Shown piece after piece: positions 44,678 through 53,782 of a DNA stretch of 64,000 nucleotides. The position numbers were made by a program, and so were the translations under genes. Positions within the stretch are counted from its first letter, which is position 1; every line of letters begins with the position of its first letter. Under the pieces are notes generated by a model, which saw nothing but the letters and a program-made list of their open reading frames with translations, did no database searches and was not told where the DNA came from. The stretch is from Caulobacteraceae bacterium. GTDB taxonomy: Bacteria > Pseudomonadota > Alphaproteobacteria > Caulobacterales > Caulobacteraceae. The stretch lies in contig CANJPZ010000012.1 of assembly GCA_947476325.1 (NCBI GenBank), forward strand, positions 1 to 64,000, given 5' to 3'.

Positions 44678-45841
44678 ATGACCGACCAGACCCGCATCCA
44701 GTCCATCGACGCCGTGCGGGGATTTGCCGTCCTCGGCATCCTTTTGATGAACATCGTCGGCATGGGGCTGCCGTCGGGGGCCTATATCGATCCGACCTAC
44801 GCCGGCGGCGCGACCGGGGCGAATTTCTGGATGTGGGCGGTCAATTTTGTCGTCAGCGACGGCAAGATGCGGGCGCTGTTTTCCATGCTCTTCGGCGCCT
44901 CGATGTATCTGATCGCCGAGGGTGCCGAGGGCAAAAGCCCGGGACCGGCCGCACTGCACTACCGGCGGATGGCCTGGCTGCTGGTCATAGGCCTGGCCCA
45001 CGCCCTGCTGCTGTGGTGGGGCGATATCTTGGTCTATTACGCCATCGCCGGCGCCTTGGCCTTTCTGCTGCGCAAGCTTCCAGCCCGGGCGCAGCTGGCC
45101 GTCGGGGCCATGCTGCTGGCCCTGTCCATGGCCAGCACGCTTTTGCCGGCGGTGGTCGCCGCCAAGGCCAGCCTGGAGATGCCGAGCGACGCCCTGAGCG
45201 AAATCCGCGCCATGCACGGCGGCTTTCTTGACACCGTCGGCGCCCGCATCACCAACCTTGCCTATCTCTACCCCCAGCTGATCATCCCCGAGGGGCTTGA
45301 GGCGGTGGGGCAGATGCTGGTCGGCATGGCCCTGTTCCGCATGGGCTTTTTCTCGCTGGGCTGGTCGAGCCGCGCCTACGGGGCCGTGATCGCCGCCGGC
45401 TATCTGATCGGCCTGCCGATCACCATCTGGCTGGCCTGGCGCATCGCCGCCAGCCGGTTCCACTGGTCGGTGCTGGGCGTCATGGACGGCTGGAGCGCGG
45501 CCCTGCACCCCTTCATCGCCCTGGCCCACGCCAGCATCCTGTTGCTGCTGATCCGGTCGGGCCGCCTGACCGGACTGACCAACCGTCTGGCGGCGGCGGG
45601 GCGCATGGCGTTGTCGAACTATCTGGCCACCTCGGCCATCACCATGATCGTCTTTTGCGGCTTTGGTTTCGGCCTGTTCGCCCGGCTGGAGCGGGCGCAA
45701 CTGATGTTCGTTGTCGCGGGCGTCTGGGCCTTCATCCTGATCTGGTCGAAGCCTTGGCTGGCCCAGTTTCACTATGGTCCGGCAGAATGGCTGTGGCGCA
45801 GCCTGGTCCTCTGGCGGCCCCAGCCCTTCGTGCGGCGCTAG
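44678..45841 (+). CDS. DUF418 (YeiB-like) membrane protein
   Basis: A 387-residue polytopic protein with about nine to ten hydrophobic segments. The N-terminus RIQSIDAVRGFAVLGILLMN and ALFSMLFGASMYLIAEG are YeiB hallmarks, and the C-terminal half is the DUF418 domain (GRMALSNYLATSAITMIVFCGFGFGL, then FHYGPAEWLWRSLVL). The family is related to acyltransferase-3-like membrane enzymes; function is unproved. ATG 44678 is preferred to GTG 44666. The next gene starts four bases after its stop. Confidence 0.9.
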   Translation: MTDQTRIQSIDAVRGFAVLGILLMNIVGMGLPSGAYIDPTYAGGATGANFWMWAVNFVVSDGKMRALFSMLFGASMYLIAEGAEGKSPGPAALHYRRMAWLLVIGLAHALLLWWGDILVYYAIAGALAFLLRKLPARAQLAVGAMLLALSMASTLLPAVVAAKASLEMPSDALSEIRAMHGGFLDTVGARITNLAYLYPQLIIPEGLEAVGQMLVGMALFRMGFFSLGWSSRAYGAVIAAGYLIGLPITIWLAWRIAASRFHWSVLGVMDGWSAALHPFIALAHASILLLLIRSGRLTGLTNRLAAAGRMALSNYLATSAITMIVFCGFGFGLFARLERAQLMFVVAGVWAFILIWSKPWLAQFHYGPAEWLWRSLVLWRPQPFVRR

Positions 45842-45844
45842 GTC

Positions 45845-46969
45845 TTGGCCGCCGCGCTCTATCCCGGCCTGTCGCCCCTCATCCGGTCCCAGATTATTGA
45901 GGACGTCAACGGCCTGTCCATGCACATCCTCGAGGCCGGGTTCGAGCGCCCGCACCGTCCGGTCATCCTGTTGATCCACGGATTTCCCGAGCTGGCCTAT
46001 TCCTGGCGCGAGATCATGCCGGCCCTGGCGCAGGCCGGCTATCGCGTCATCGCGCCGGACATGCGCGGCTATGGCTTCACCACTGGATGGGACGCCGACT
46101 ACAACGGCGACATCTCGGCGTTCGGCTACATCAATCTGGTTCAGGACCTTGTCTCGCTCGTCGAAACGCTGGGACTGAAAGAGGTCGCCTGCATCGTGGG
46201 CCACGACTTCAGCTCACCGGTGGCCGCCCACTGTGCCCTGATCCGGCCCGACCTCTTTCGCGCTGTCGTGTTGATGAGCGCCCCCTATGAAGGCCCTCCC
46301 GAGGCGGCGCCGGCCCCCACGCCTTCGTTCGACGACCTGCAGACAGCGTTGGCCGCCCTGATCCCGCCGCGCAAACACTATCAGGGCTACTATTCAGACC
46401 CTGAAGCGGACGGCGACATGACCGGCGCGCCCCAGGGGCTGCACGCCTTCCTGCGTGGCTACTATCACGTCAAGAGCGCCGACTGGGCCGGGAACCGGCC
46501 TCATCCGCTGGCCGGTCGCACCGCCCAGGCCCTGGCCGTCGTCCTGCCTGACTACTATTTGATGCCGCTGGACGCGACCATGGCCCAGATCGCCGCCATC
46601 CACGCGCCAACGCCGGCCGAGATCTCGGTCTGCGCCTGGCTCCCGGACGCAGACCTGGCGGTCTATGCCGACAGCTTCTCCCGCACCGGATTCCAGGGCG
46701 GCCTGAACTGGTACCGCTGCGGAACCAGCGGCCGCAATGCCGCCGACGTCCGCAGTTTCGCCGGCGCCGCCTTCGACCGCCCCTGCCTGTTCATCTCCGG
46801 AGCCAGCGACTGGGGGACGTACCAGTCACCGGGCGTGTTTGAGCGCATGGCGTCCGTTTGCGGCGATTTTCGCGGGGCCATGCTGATCGAGGGCGCCGGA
46901 CACTGGGTTCAGCAGGAACAACCCGGGGCCGTGATCGACCGGCTCCAGGCCTTCCTCGCAACGCTCTAG
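45845..46969 (+). CDS. Epoxide-hydrolase-like alpha/beta hydrolase
   Basis: A 374-residue protein from TTG 45845, three bases after the DUF418 stop. HGFPELAYSWRE is the oxyanion-hole motif, the nucleophile Asp sits in IVGHDFSSPVAA (where most relatives have GHDWG), and the His in GAGHWVQQEQP. Lid tyrosines in YYSDPEADG and DYYLMPLDATM fit epoxide hydrolases. Hydrolysis of an epoxide to a diol is likely; the change after the nucleophile may alter the pocket. It ends in a CTAG shared with the convergent gene. Confidence 0.85.
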   Translation: MAAALYPGLSPLIRSQIIEDVNGLSMHILEAGFERPHRPVILLIHGFPELAYSWREIMPALAQAGYRVIAPDMRGYGFTTGWDADYNGDISAFGYINLVQDLVSLVETLGLKEVACIVGHDFSSPVAAHCALIRPDLFRAVVLMSAPYEGPPEAAPAPTPSFDDLQTALAALIPPRKHYQGYYSDPEADGDMTGAPQGLHAFLRGYYHVKSADWAGNRPHPLAGRTAQALAVVLPDYYLMPLDATMAQIAAIHAPTPAEISVCAWLPDADLAVYADSFSRTGFQGGLNWYRCGTSGRNAADVRSFAGAAFDRPCLFISGASDWGTYQSPGVFERMASVCGDFRGAMLIEGAGHWVQQEQPGAVIDRLQAFLATL

Positions 46970-47532
46970 CGCAGAAACTGCCCGGCCGTGGCTTCCAGCT
47001 CACGGTGTTCGGCCTCGCAGATGTCTTCGTAGACGGTCTCCATCATCACGTCCGAACCCACCGGCCGCCAGTCCTCGGTTACCGGCTTTGTCGCCGACGC
47101 GCCGGCCGTGTTGCGGTTGGTGAACTCGGTAACCTGGACCTGACGCAGGATCTTGCGGTTACAGCTGATATCGTAGTCGGTCGTCTCCGAAATCGTCGGC
47201 GCGCCGCCCGCCTTCGACGGTGCGGGCCCGTAGCGCTCCAGCCGCAGCACGGCCCGGGGCGTCACCCGGGACTGGCGCTCGTAGCTTTGCAGATAGCGCT
47301 TCACGAACACGGCGCCCTCGGACGTAAAGCCCAGCAATAGCCAGGCAGGGTCGCTCGGCGGACCCAGATCGATGTTCTGATCCCGAATCCAGCGGTTGCC
47401 GGCCGCGTCGTTGTGAATGTCGAACGGCTCGGGTGTCGCGGCGGGCTGGGCCAGACTCGCGCCCGCCAGCGAAAGGGCGATGGCCGCCGCGATCGAGACG
47501 GTGGAAATGCGCTGGAGCATGGCCAGAATCAT
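46966..47532 (-). CDS. Exported hypothetical protein, surface-adhesin-like
   Basis: A 188-residue exported protein with signal peptide ending ASLAQ. The mature domain starts around FDIHNDAAGNRWIRDQ and contains TTDYDISCNRKILRQVQVTEF and a second Cys in YEDICEAEH, the layout of small surface-adhesin-E or CNP1-like periplasmic proteins with one disulfide. The start may be 47532 or 47520. Function unknown. Convergent with the epoxide hydrolase gene. Confidence 0.68.
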   Translation of the reverse strand: MILAMLQRISTVSIAAAIALSLAGASLAQPAATPEPFDIHNDAAGNRWIRDQNIDLGPPSDPAWLLLGFTSEGAVFVKRYLQSYERQSRVTPRAVLRLERYGPAPSKAGGAPTISETTDYDISCNRKILRQVQVTEFTNRNTAGASATKPVTEDWRPVGSDVMMETVYEDICEAEHRELEATAGQFLR

Positions 47533-47652
47533 AAGCCGGGACGGCCGGGCGGGCGAGCGAAATTGTCCAGTCGCCGTCCCCCGTTCAGGGGCTTGCCAAG
47601 CGGCCCGGGCGGGTGCGTGGTCGGCGGCGAAACTTGCCGGAGCACACTATCC

Positions 47653-48324
47653 ATGAAGCCCTTGATCAGCGCCTTGTGCGCCCTGCTTTGCCTGTCGGCC
47701 GCCGCCGGCGCGCAGGCCGCGTCCGCGCGCGTATGGGCCGACAAGGGCGGGGTTTTCTATCAGGGCGAAGACGGCAGGGCCCGTCGGATCACCAACAGTT
47801 CCGGCGACCGTGACCCGGCCCTGTCGCCCGACGGCCGCCGCATCGCCTATGTCCATTTCGCCAACCCGAATGGCGCGCCCAGCCAGGCTGACCGCAGCAC
47901 CCTGTGGGTCTACGACCTGACCCGAAACTCAACCGAGCGGGCGGCGGCGCCCAGGGCCAGCACCCGGCCGGGCCGCGATTTTACGCGCCTGCATTCGCCG
48001 ACGTTCTCCAATGATGGACGTACGGTCTATGTCATGGCCCTGGCCTGGGTGACGTCGGACTCGATCCATGCGGTGGACCTGCAGGCCCACGCCGAACATT
48101 TCGTCACCGAAGGCAACAGCCTGTCGGTCATTCGCAACGGGCCCTACCGCAGCGACCTGCTGGTCTCTCAGCACCGCTACAAGGCCGAAGGCGGCGCGAT
48201 CGATCCGACCTTTGTCATCAAGCCTGACGGCAAGGAAGTGATGATGGTTCCCGGCTCTGACGGGGCCAACGACGAGGCGGCGGTGGCCGCCTGGCTGCGC
48301 AAGGGCGGCTGGTCGGCGGACTAG
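47653..48324 (+). CDS. Exported TolB/WD40-like beta-propeller fragment protein
   Basis: A 223-residue exported protein from ATG 47653 with signal peptide ending GAQA. The sequence has PD40-type blades: RRITNSSGDRDPALSPDGRRIAYVHF and LHSPTFSNDGRTVYVMALAW, as in TolB and DPP-IV-like propellers. Only three or so blades fit in this length, so it is either a short propeller or needs a partner. No catalytic domain. Function unknown. Confidence 0.7.
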   Translation: MKPLISALCALLCLSAAAGAQAASARVWADKGGVFYQGEDGRARRITNSSGDRDPALSPDGRRIAYVHFANPNGAPSQADRSTLWVYDLTRNSTERAAAPRASTRPGRDFTRLHSPTFSNDGRTVYVMALAWVTSDSIHAVDLQAHAEHFVTEGNSLSVIRNGPYRSDLLVSQHRYKAEGGAIDPTFVIKPDGKEVMMVPGSDGANDEAAVAAWLRKGGWSAD

Positions 48325-48388
48325 GTTTTGCTAGCCATTGGGTGCACTGTCCAGGCGAACGCAGATTCACCTCGGGGAAAAAACCACC

Positions 48389-48949
48389 ATGAAGTTTCCG
48401 ATCGCCACCGCCTTGGCCTGTGGCCTGGCCGGCCTGACCGCCGCTGCGGCCCTGGCTCAACCCGCCGCCGCGCCCGCGCCCCAGAGCACCGCCGCGCCCA
48501 AGGCGCCGACGCCGCGTCCGACGCCGACGCCGGCCACCGGCGAAGTCACCAAAATCCCGGCCAATCTGGCCCCCGCCCGCATCCAGAGCGCGGCCCTGAC
48601 GGTGGCTGACCTGCCCGGCGAGCAGAAGTGGTACGAAACCGTGCTTGGCATGGTGAAGGTGCGCGACGTCGGCGCCAACGAGATCGTGCTGTCGATGGAG
48701 CCGAACAATCCCAACGCCGCCAATGTCGTTCTGCAGCGGGGAACCCGTCAGCCGGGCGCGACGTCCTACGGCCGCCTCATCCTCAATGTGAAGAACGCCA
48801 GGGACACGGCTGCTTTTCTGCAGACCCATGGCGTGACGACCCGCGCGGTGATCCCGAACCAGGCCTATTTCTTCGCCGACCCGGAAGGCAACCAGATCGA
48901 GATCTACCAGCCCGACTACGTGGCCCCGGCCGCCGCGCCTGCGCGCTAG
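48389..48949 (+). CDS. Exported VOC (glyoxalase-fold) protein
   Basis: A 186-residue protein from ATG 48389. A signal peptide ending ALAQ and a Pro/Ala-rich linker (about 22-55) precede one VOC domain (about 60-180): SAALTVADLPGEQKWYETVLGMVKV at the start and FFADPEGNQIEIYQPDYV at the end with the usual metal-binding Glu. Export of a glyoxalase-fold enzyme is uncommon; metal dioxygenase, lyase or binding functions are all possible. Confidence 0.82.
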   Translation: MKFPIATALACGLAGLTAAAALAQPAAAPAPQSTAAPKAPTPRPTPTPATGEVTKIPANLAPARIQSAALTVADLPGEQKWYETVLGMVKVRDVGANEIVLSMEPNNPNAANVVLQRGTRQPGATSYGRLILNVKNARDTAAFLQTHGVTTRAVIPNQAYFFADPEGNQIEIYQPDYVAPAAAPAR

Positions 48950-48970
48950 CACGGCCAGGGCCGGCGCCGC

Positions 48971-50905
48971 TCATCGCGGGGTTAGCTTGATGTCGACGCC
49001 GCCGTGCCGGCCGCACAGGCCCAGAAGGGTCGTGCTGCTGGTATAGGTTCCATCCTTGCAGCGGAACGTCGATCCGGGCGGAATCGTGTCCGGCGCGGCC
49101 TTGGCGGCCGCCGTCGGGGCTGCAGGCGCGGGCTCGGCCGCTTTGGGTTCAGGCGCTTTGGGTTCAGGCACCCTCGGTTCAGGGGCCCTGGCCTCTGCCG
49201 CAGGCGCCGGACCACGGCCTCTGGCGTCGCCGCGTCCAGGCGCATCGCCGCCCCGTCCGCCGCCGCGGCCATTTTGCCGACCGTCAGCGGCGGGCGGCGC
49301 CGCTGCGGGCGCAGGCGCGGGTGTAGCCGCTGGCGCTGGCGCGGGTGCAGGAGGCTCGACCCTGCGGACCGGCGGCGACGGCGTTTGACCTTGAGCGGGC
49401 GTCTGCGCCTCAGCCGCAGGTCCGCCCCGGCTGCCTCGACCCCCGCGATCGTCGCCGCCATCCCGTCCGCCACGCCCATTCTGACGGCCCTCGTCGGACG
49501 GGTCCTGACGCGCGGCATCGGCGCGAGCCCTCGCCTGGGCATCAAGCTGGGCCTGGCGATCGGCTGCAGCGGCGCGTTCGCGCGCCTGGGCGTCCGCCTG
49601 CCTCTGACGCTCGGCAGCGGCGGCGGCGCGCTCACGGGCCTGAAGATCGACCTGCCTTTGACGTTCCGCGGCGGCGGCCGCCGCCTGGGCCCGGTCATCG
49701 GCGGCGGCGCGCTCACGCGCCTGGGCCTCGGCCTGCCGCTGGCGTTCCGCGGCGGCCTGTTGCGCGGCCAGCTGGCCAAAGCTGCTGGGCGGGCGATTGT
49801 CGCGGTTGGTCTGGTCATTCCGGAACGGCGGAAGGGGCGGCGGCGGCGGCGGCGCGTTGCGATTTCCGTCAAACGGTCCGCGCTGATCGCGATCCTGCCT
49901 GTCGTTGCGCTCGCCCGGGCGACCGTCGCGCCCGCCGTTCTGACGGCCTTGCCGCTCGTCGCGCGCCTGGCGGTCAAGCTGGTCCTGACGGGCCTGTTGC
50001 TCCGCCCGCGCCTGACGATCGATCTGATCCTGGCGAGCCTGCGCATCAAAGCGGTCGCGGTCACGCCGGTCCTGCTCGGCGCGTTGCGCATCCTCGCGGG
50101 CATAGCGCTGGGCCTGGGCTTCGCGACGGGCGCGTTCGTCACGCCAATAGGCATCGTCCTGTTGCTGACGCTGATCATGATAGGCCTGCCAGTCCCGATT
50201 GGCGGCCTGAGCCGCCTCCTGGCGGGCGCGCTCGGCGTCCAGCTTGTCGCGGCGGGCATCCCAGTTGCCCTGGGCCACAGCCTGGCGATGCTGGCGCTGG
50301 GAGGCCGCATAGAGCGCGATGGCGCGGACCAGCAGCTGGCCGGCCGTCCCGGCCTGGCGGCTTACATAGTCAGGCGACAGGGCGCGGCCATTGCGGTCGT
50401 AAACCACTGTCAGGACACCCTTGTCGTAGCCGTACCCATAGTCCTCGTCGCGAACATAGTAGGGCGTGTCTGCGTCGGGGTCGTAATAGTAATAGCGCTG
50501 ATCGCCGCCGCTCAGTGGCTCGGCCAGACGCGTGGAGCGGTCATCGGCGCGCCAAACCCAGGGGCGCTCGCCGCCTCCATAATCGAACATGTAGTCGGGC
50601 GGCGAGCCCTGGAAAGCCGAGGTCAAGGCATAGGCGCGGTCGGCATAGGCATAGCGCTGGCTCTGGTCGGCAAGGCGGCCCACCCGGGCGGGCGGCGCCG
50701 GCGCCAGATTCCGCGTCGAGGGTGCGGCTTCGACCGGCAAGGCGTCGGTCGTCACCAGCGGCAGGGCCGCCAGAGGCGCGGGCGGCGGCGGCGGGGTCGC
50801 GGCTTGCTGGGCGGCGGGCTGGCAGCCGGCCAGGGATAGGCTGGCCAACAGGGCCGCGACGGTCAGGCGCGAGGCGCCGCTCATCAGTGTCTGCCGGTCA
50901 ATCAT
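48971..50905 (-). CDS. Arg/Gln/Ala-rich lipoprotein with DUF3761-like C-terminus
   Basis: A 644-residue predicted lipoprotein (lipobox SLAGC, about 24-28; GGAGA before ATG 50905). After a Pro-rich linker, a Tyr-rich segment (about 80-170, with DQRYYYYDPDADTPYYV) is followed by a very long charged helix (about 195-480) with repeats such as AAAERQRQAEAQARERA. Then come Gly/Arg-rich and Pro/Ala-rich low-complexity stretches with an APEPKAPEPKAAEP tract. The last 35 residues (STFRCKDGTYTSSTTLLGLC, then GRHGGV) match DUF3761. A periplasm-spanning tether ending in a small disulfide domain is plausible. Confidence 0.8.
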   Translation of the reverse strand: MIDRQTLMSGASRLTVAALLASLSLAGCQPAAQQAATPPPPPAPLAALPLVTTDALPVEAAPSTRNLAPAPPARVGRLADQSQRYAYADRAYALTSAFQGSPPDYMFDYGGGERPWVWRADDRSTRLAEPLSGGDQRYYYYDPDADTPYYVRDEDYGYGYDKGVLTVVYDRNGRALSPDYVSRQAGTAGQLLVRAIALYAASQRQHRQAVAQGNWDARRDKLDAERARQEAAQAANRDWQAYHDQRQQQDDAYWRDERARREAQAQRYAREDAQRAEQDRRDRDRFDAQARQDQIDRQARAEQQARQDQLDRQARDERQGRQNGGRDGRPGERNDRQDRDQRGPFDGNRNAPPPPPPLPPFRNDQTNRDNRPPSSFGQLAAQQAAAERQRQAEAQARERAAADDRAQAAAAAAERQRQVDLQARERAAAAAERQRQADAQARERAAAADRQAQLDAQARARADAARQDPSDEGRQNGRGGRDGGDDRGGRGSRGGPAAEAQTPAQGQTPSPPVRRVEPPAPAPAPAATPAPAPAAAPPAADGRQNGRGGGRGGDAPGRGDARGRGPAPAAEARAPEPRVPEPKAPEPKAAEPAPAAPTAAAKAAPDTIPPGSTFRCKDGTYTSSTTLLGLCGRHGGVDIKLTPR

Positions 50906-51005
50906 GGCTGGTCTCCAATCGTCTCGCGATATTCATGACGCCCAGGCTCGCAGGTGTCACATGAACACAGGCCCAACGGATCAGAACCCGTTCCGTTCAA
51001 GCCCC

Positions 51006-51422
51006 TCATGTGGCGAACAGGCGGTTGATGTCGGCAAAGGCCTTGAACTCCAGGGCGTTGCCCGCCGGGTCCAGGAAAAACATCGTCGCCTGCTCACCGG
51101 GCTGACCGGGAAAGCGCACGTGGGGCGGAATGATGAACGCCGTTCCCGCTGCGGTCAGGCGCGCGGCCAGGGCGTCGAACTGATCCGGGGCGAGCACAAC
51201 GCCGAAATGCGGCACCGGCACTTCGTGGCCATCGACCGGGTTGGTCGGCGGCGCGGCGGCGCGCGGCGCCAGATGGGCAACGATCTGATGGCCGAACAGG
51301 TCAAAATCGATCCAGCGCGCCGACGAGCGTCCTTCGGGACACCCCAGAACGCCGCCGTAAAACGCACGGGCGGCGGCCAGGTCATCGACCGGGAAGGCGA
51401 TGTGGAACGGGGCCAGGCCCAT
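51006..51422 (-). CDS. VOC-family protein (glyoxalase/dioxygenase superfamily)
   Basis: A 138-residue VOC protein from ATG 51422: [23 protein letters not shown] at the start with a metal-ligand His, [20 protein letters not shown] in the middle and [16 protein letters not shown] at the end with the Glu ligand. It resembles a small family of lyase or dioxygenase-like proteins. The start overlaps the stop of the TauD-like gene (TAATG), so the two are a coupled pair. Substrate unknown. Confidence 0.88.
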   Translation of the reverse strand: MGLAPFHIAFPVDDLAAARAFYGGVLGCPEGRSSARWIDFDLFGHQIVAHLAPRAAAPPTNPVDGHEVPVPHFGVVLAPDQFDALAARLTAAGTAFIIPPHVRFPGQPGEQATMFFLDPAGNALEFKAFADINRLFAT

Positions 51423-52345
51423 TACGCCGGCGCTTCGCCCGCCAGGGTCGTGCGGTAAAGCTCGCGGCGGAAGGCATCGTGGTCGTTGAACGCCTGGTGC
51501 ACGCACAGGCGGTTGTCCCACAGGGCCAGCGTCTTCGGCGCCCACCGCAGCCGGGCGGTAAAGGCCGGCTGGGTGATGTGGGCGACCAGGAATTTCAGCA
51601 GCGGCTCGGCCTCGGCCGGCGTCAGACCCTCGATCCCGGCGGAATAGGTCTGGTCGCAATAAAGCGATTTCTCGCCGGTCACCGGATGGGTGCGCACCAG
51701 CGGGTGGTAGGCGCCGGCCACCTTGCGGGCCACGTCATCCGGCAGGGCGTCCATGTCCCGCGTCGCCGCCAGCCGCCCGATCGCGGTATCGTCGGCCTTC
51801 TGGTAAGTGCGGGCCGAGGCCAGCACCAGGGCCATGGACATGTGCACCTTCAGCGGCGCGATCATCGTCTTCATGGTGTCGCTGAGCATGGCGTAGGCCA
51901 GGGCCGCGTTGGCCCAGATGGTGTCCCCGCCGTAAGGGGGGATGTCGACGCCGTAGAGGGTGCTGATCGCCGGCGGCGTTGCGAGAAAAGGCGAGTCGGT
52001 GTGCCAGCCGGCCCCGAATATCACCCCGGCCCGCGTGCCGGCCTCCTTGAGCAGGGGCTGGACGTTCGGATAGCCCGGCACGCCCTTTGTATAGGCATCC
52101 TCGGCGAAGGGTCCGAAACGGGCGCTGAAATCATTATGGTCGGCGTGACTGAGGTCCTGGTCACGGAAATAGATCATCTTGTGCCTGAACAGGGCCGCGC
52201 GCACCTCGGCGAAGGCCTCATCGCTCAGACTGGCGGCCTGCACGCCGCAAATCTCGGCCCCCATGGCCGCCGCCAGGGGCCGCACCTCGATAAACCGGTT
52301 GTCGGCCGGCGCATTGTCGAACTTGCCGGTGGGGTGAACGATCAT
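51422..52345 (-). CDS. TauD/TfdA-family 2-oxoglutarate dioxygenase
   Basis: A 307-residue Fe(II)/2-oxoglutarate dioxygenase. The metal H-x-D is in AGWHTDSPF, the distal His in [13 protein letters not shown], and the 2-oxoglutarate-binding Arg in [15 protein letters not shown]. The N-terminus [21 protein letters not shown] is a standard TauD opening. Taurine, alkylsulfonate or an aryloxy acid are possible substrates; no sulfonate transporter is nearby. Its end overlaps the VOC gene. Confidence 0.9.
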   Translation of the reverse strand: MIVHPTGKFDNAPADNRFIEVRPLAAAMGAEICGVQAASLSDEAFAEVRAALFRHKMIYFRDQDLSHADHNDFSARFGPFAEDAYTKGVPGYPNVQPLLKEAGTRAGVIFGAGWHTDSPFLATPPAISTLYGVDIPPYGGDTIWANAALAYAMLSDTMKTMIAPLKVHMSMALVLASARTYQKADDTAIGRLAATRDMDALPDDVARKVAGAYHPLVRTHPVTGEKSLYCDQTYSAGIEGLTPAEAEPLLKFLVAHITQPAFTARLRWAPKTLALWDNRLCVHQAFNDHDAFRRELYRTTLAGEAPA

Positions 52346-52372
52346 CGGCGCATCCTGCCCGGTTCCGGAAAT

Positions 52373-53179
52373 TCAGATCGCATGGGCAAAGGCCGCGTCC
52401 AGGCGTTCGAACCGCCGGCGGACCGAGCCTTGCGATTCAGTGTGGGTGACGATGAACAGGTCGCCGCGCCGCAGGGCGGCCAGCACCATTCCGGCGACCT
52501 CGTCAGCCTCCAGGGTGCGGGCGGCGACCATCTTGTCGGGCGCCGCCTGGGGGGCGGCTTGCGGCGCAAGGACAGCCGGGCGGTTTCGGCCGCTGTCGTC
52601 GATGTGGCTGGTCACTCGCTGGGGACAGAGCACAGACACGCCGATCGGCGTGCCCTTGAGGTCGCGCCACAGCGATTCGGCCAGGGCCACGACGCCGGCC
52701 TTGGTGACATTGTACGGCCCCAGATGCAGGTTCGGCGCGATGCCTGCGAAACTGGCGGTGAATAGGATGTGGCCCTCCTGCCCCTGCGCCAGCATGCGGG
52801 GGACAAAAATCTCCGTTCCATGGATCGGACCCCACAGATTGACGTCCATCACCCAGCGCCAGTCGGCGTGGCTCATGTCCTGGGTCGGACCAAACACCGC
52901 CACGCCGGCGTTGTTGAACAGGATGTGGACCGCCCCGAACCGGTCCCAGGCAAAGTCTGCCAGGGCCAGCATCGCCTCGCGGTCCGAGACGTCGACCACC
53001 ATGCCGGCGGCCTCGACGCCCTGGGCGGCAAAGTCGGCCAGCACCTGATCAAGCGCCGGCCCCTCGATGTCGGCCAGCACCAGACGCGCGCCCTCTCGGG
53101 CCAGGGCCCGGGCGACAGCCAGCCCTATGCCGCTGGCACCCCCGGTAATGACGGCGACCTTGCCTTCGAAATCCTGCAT
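52373..53179 (-). CDS. Short-chain dehydrogenase/reductase
   Basis: A 268-residue SDR: NAD(P) loop VITGGASGIGLAVARALA, catalytic Ser in LFTASFAGIAP, and Tyr and Lys in GPYNVTKAGVVAL. The NNAGVAVFGP segment is complete. ADIEGPALDQ after the first strand has an Asp at the position that usually favours NAD. The substrate is unknown; position before a TauD-VOC pair on the same strand, 27 bases apart, suggests one catabolic operon. Confidence 0.88.
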   Translation of the reverse strand: MQDFEGKVAVITGGASGIGLAVARALAREGARLVLADIEGPALDQVLADFAAQGVEAAGMVVDVSDREAMLALADFAWDRFGAVHILFNNAGVAVFGPTQDMSHADWRWVMDVNLWGPIHGTEIFVPRMLAQGQEGHILFTASFAGIAPNLHLGPYNVTKAGVVALAESLWRDLKGTPIGVSVLCPQRVTSHIDDSGRNRPAVLAPQAAPQAAPDKMVAARTLEADEVAGMVLAALRRGDLFIVTHTESQGSVRRRFERLDAAFAHAI

Positions 53180-53202
53180 CGCCGTCTCGCGGTAAAAAGA
53201 GT

Positions 53203-53628
53203 TTAGGGGGCAGCCTTGAACTGGCCGCGAATTTCACCGCCGGGATGGGCGGCTGTGTGGACGTTCAGATAATACTTGCCGGCGGTCAGATCGGCGATCT
53301 GGGCGTCAGTCAGGGTGGCCGTTCCCTTGATGGGGCTGGCCGCCGAAGCGATCATCACCACGGGGCCCGCATTGGCGCCGGGCAGGGCCGCGCCGTGGAT
53401 GTGGGCGGCGGTGGCCGCACCGGACAGGCCCGAGTAGGTCGCGGAATATTCCAGCACCTTGGTGACCGTATCCAGGGTCGCAGTCGCCTGGCCGGTGGCC
53501 TTGGAATCGTTGGCCGGAACCGTCTCGGCCGCGCTGAGGGCCGCCGTAAACCGCAAGGTTGCGGCATTGGCGGTCCCGGCGACAAAAACCATAATCGCCG
53601 CCGCAGCAGCCAGTGTCTTGAATTGCAT
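53203..53628 (-). CDS. CHRD-domain exported protein
   Basis: A 141-residue protein from ATG 53628, with signal peptide ending GTANA. One CHRD domain fills the rest: LRFTAALSAAETVPANDSKATGQA, AAHIHGAALPGANAGPVV with the family HIHG motif, and YYLNVHTAAHPGGEIRGQF. The domain is found in chordin and many bacterial secreted proteins; its bacterial role is unknown. Probably transcribed ahead of the SDR gene, 23 bases downstream. Confidence 0.9.
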   Translation of the reverse strand: MQFKTLAAAAAIMVFVAGTANAATLRFTAALSAAETVPANDSKATGQATATLDTVTKVLEYSATYSGLSGAATAAHIHGAALPGANAGPVVMIASAASPIKGTATLTDAQIADLTAGKYYLNVHTAAHPGGEIRGQFKAAP

Positions 53629-53782
53629 GGGAGTTCCTCCGCTGGCCCCTGATGGGCAAAGATGTGTCCCTGACCGGCGGACGGTAGTCCTTCGCCACAG
53701 GTTCGACAACCTTGACCGAAGGGGGTGACGCGAGCTGAAGGCGTCCCTAAGTACGGGGCCCTTTCCTTACCCGAGACAGACC

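Noticed and set aside
44438-46204. A 588-codon minus-strand open frame
   Set aside because: It lies opposite fabB, the DUF418 gene and the hydrolase gene, all with clear motifs. Its His/Gln/Gly-rich translation is the typical shadow of GC-rich coding DNA.
49004-50839. A 611-codon open frame on the plus strand opposite the Arg/Gln/Ala-rich lipoprotein gene
   Set aside because: It is the mirror of a low-complexity GC-rich gene. The minus-strand frame has a signal peptide, lipobox and DUF3761-like end; the plus frame has only biased, repetitive sequence.
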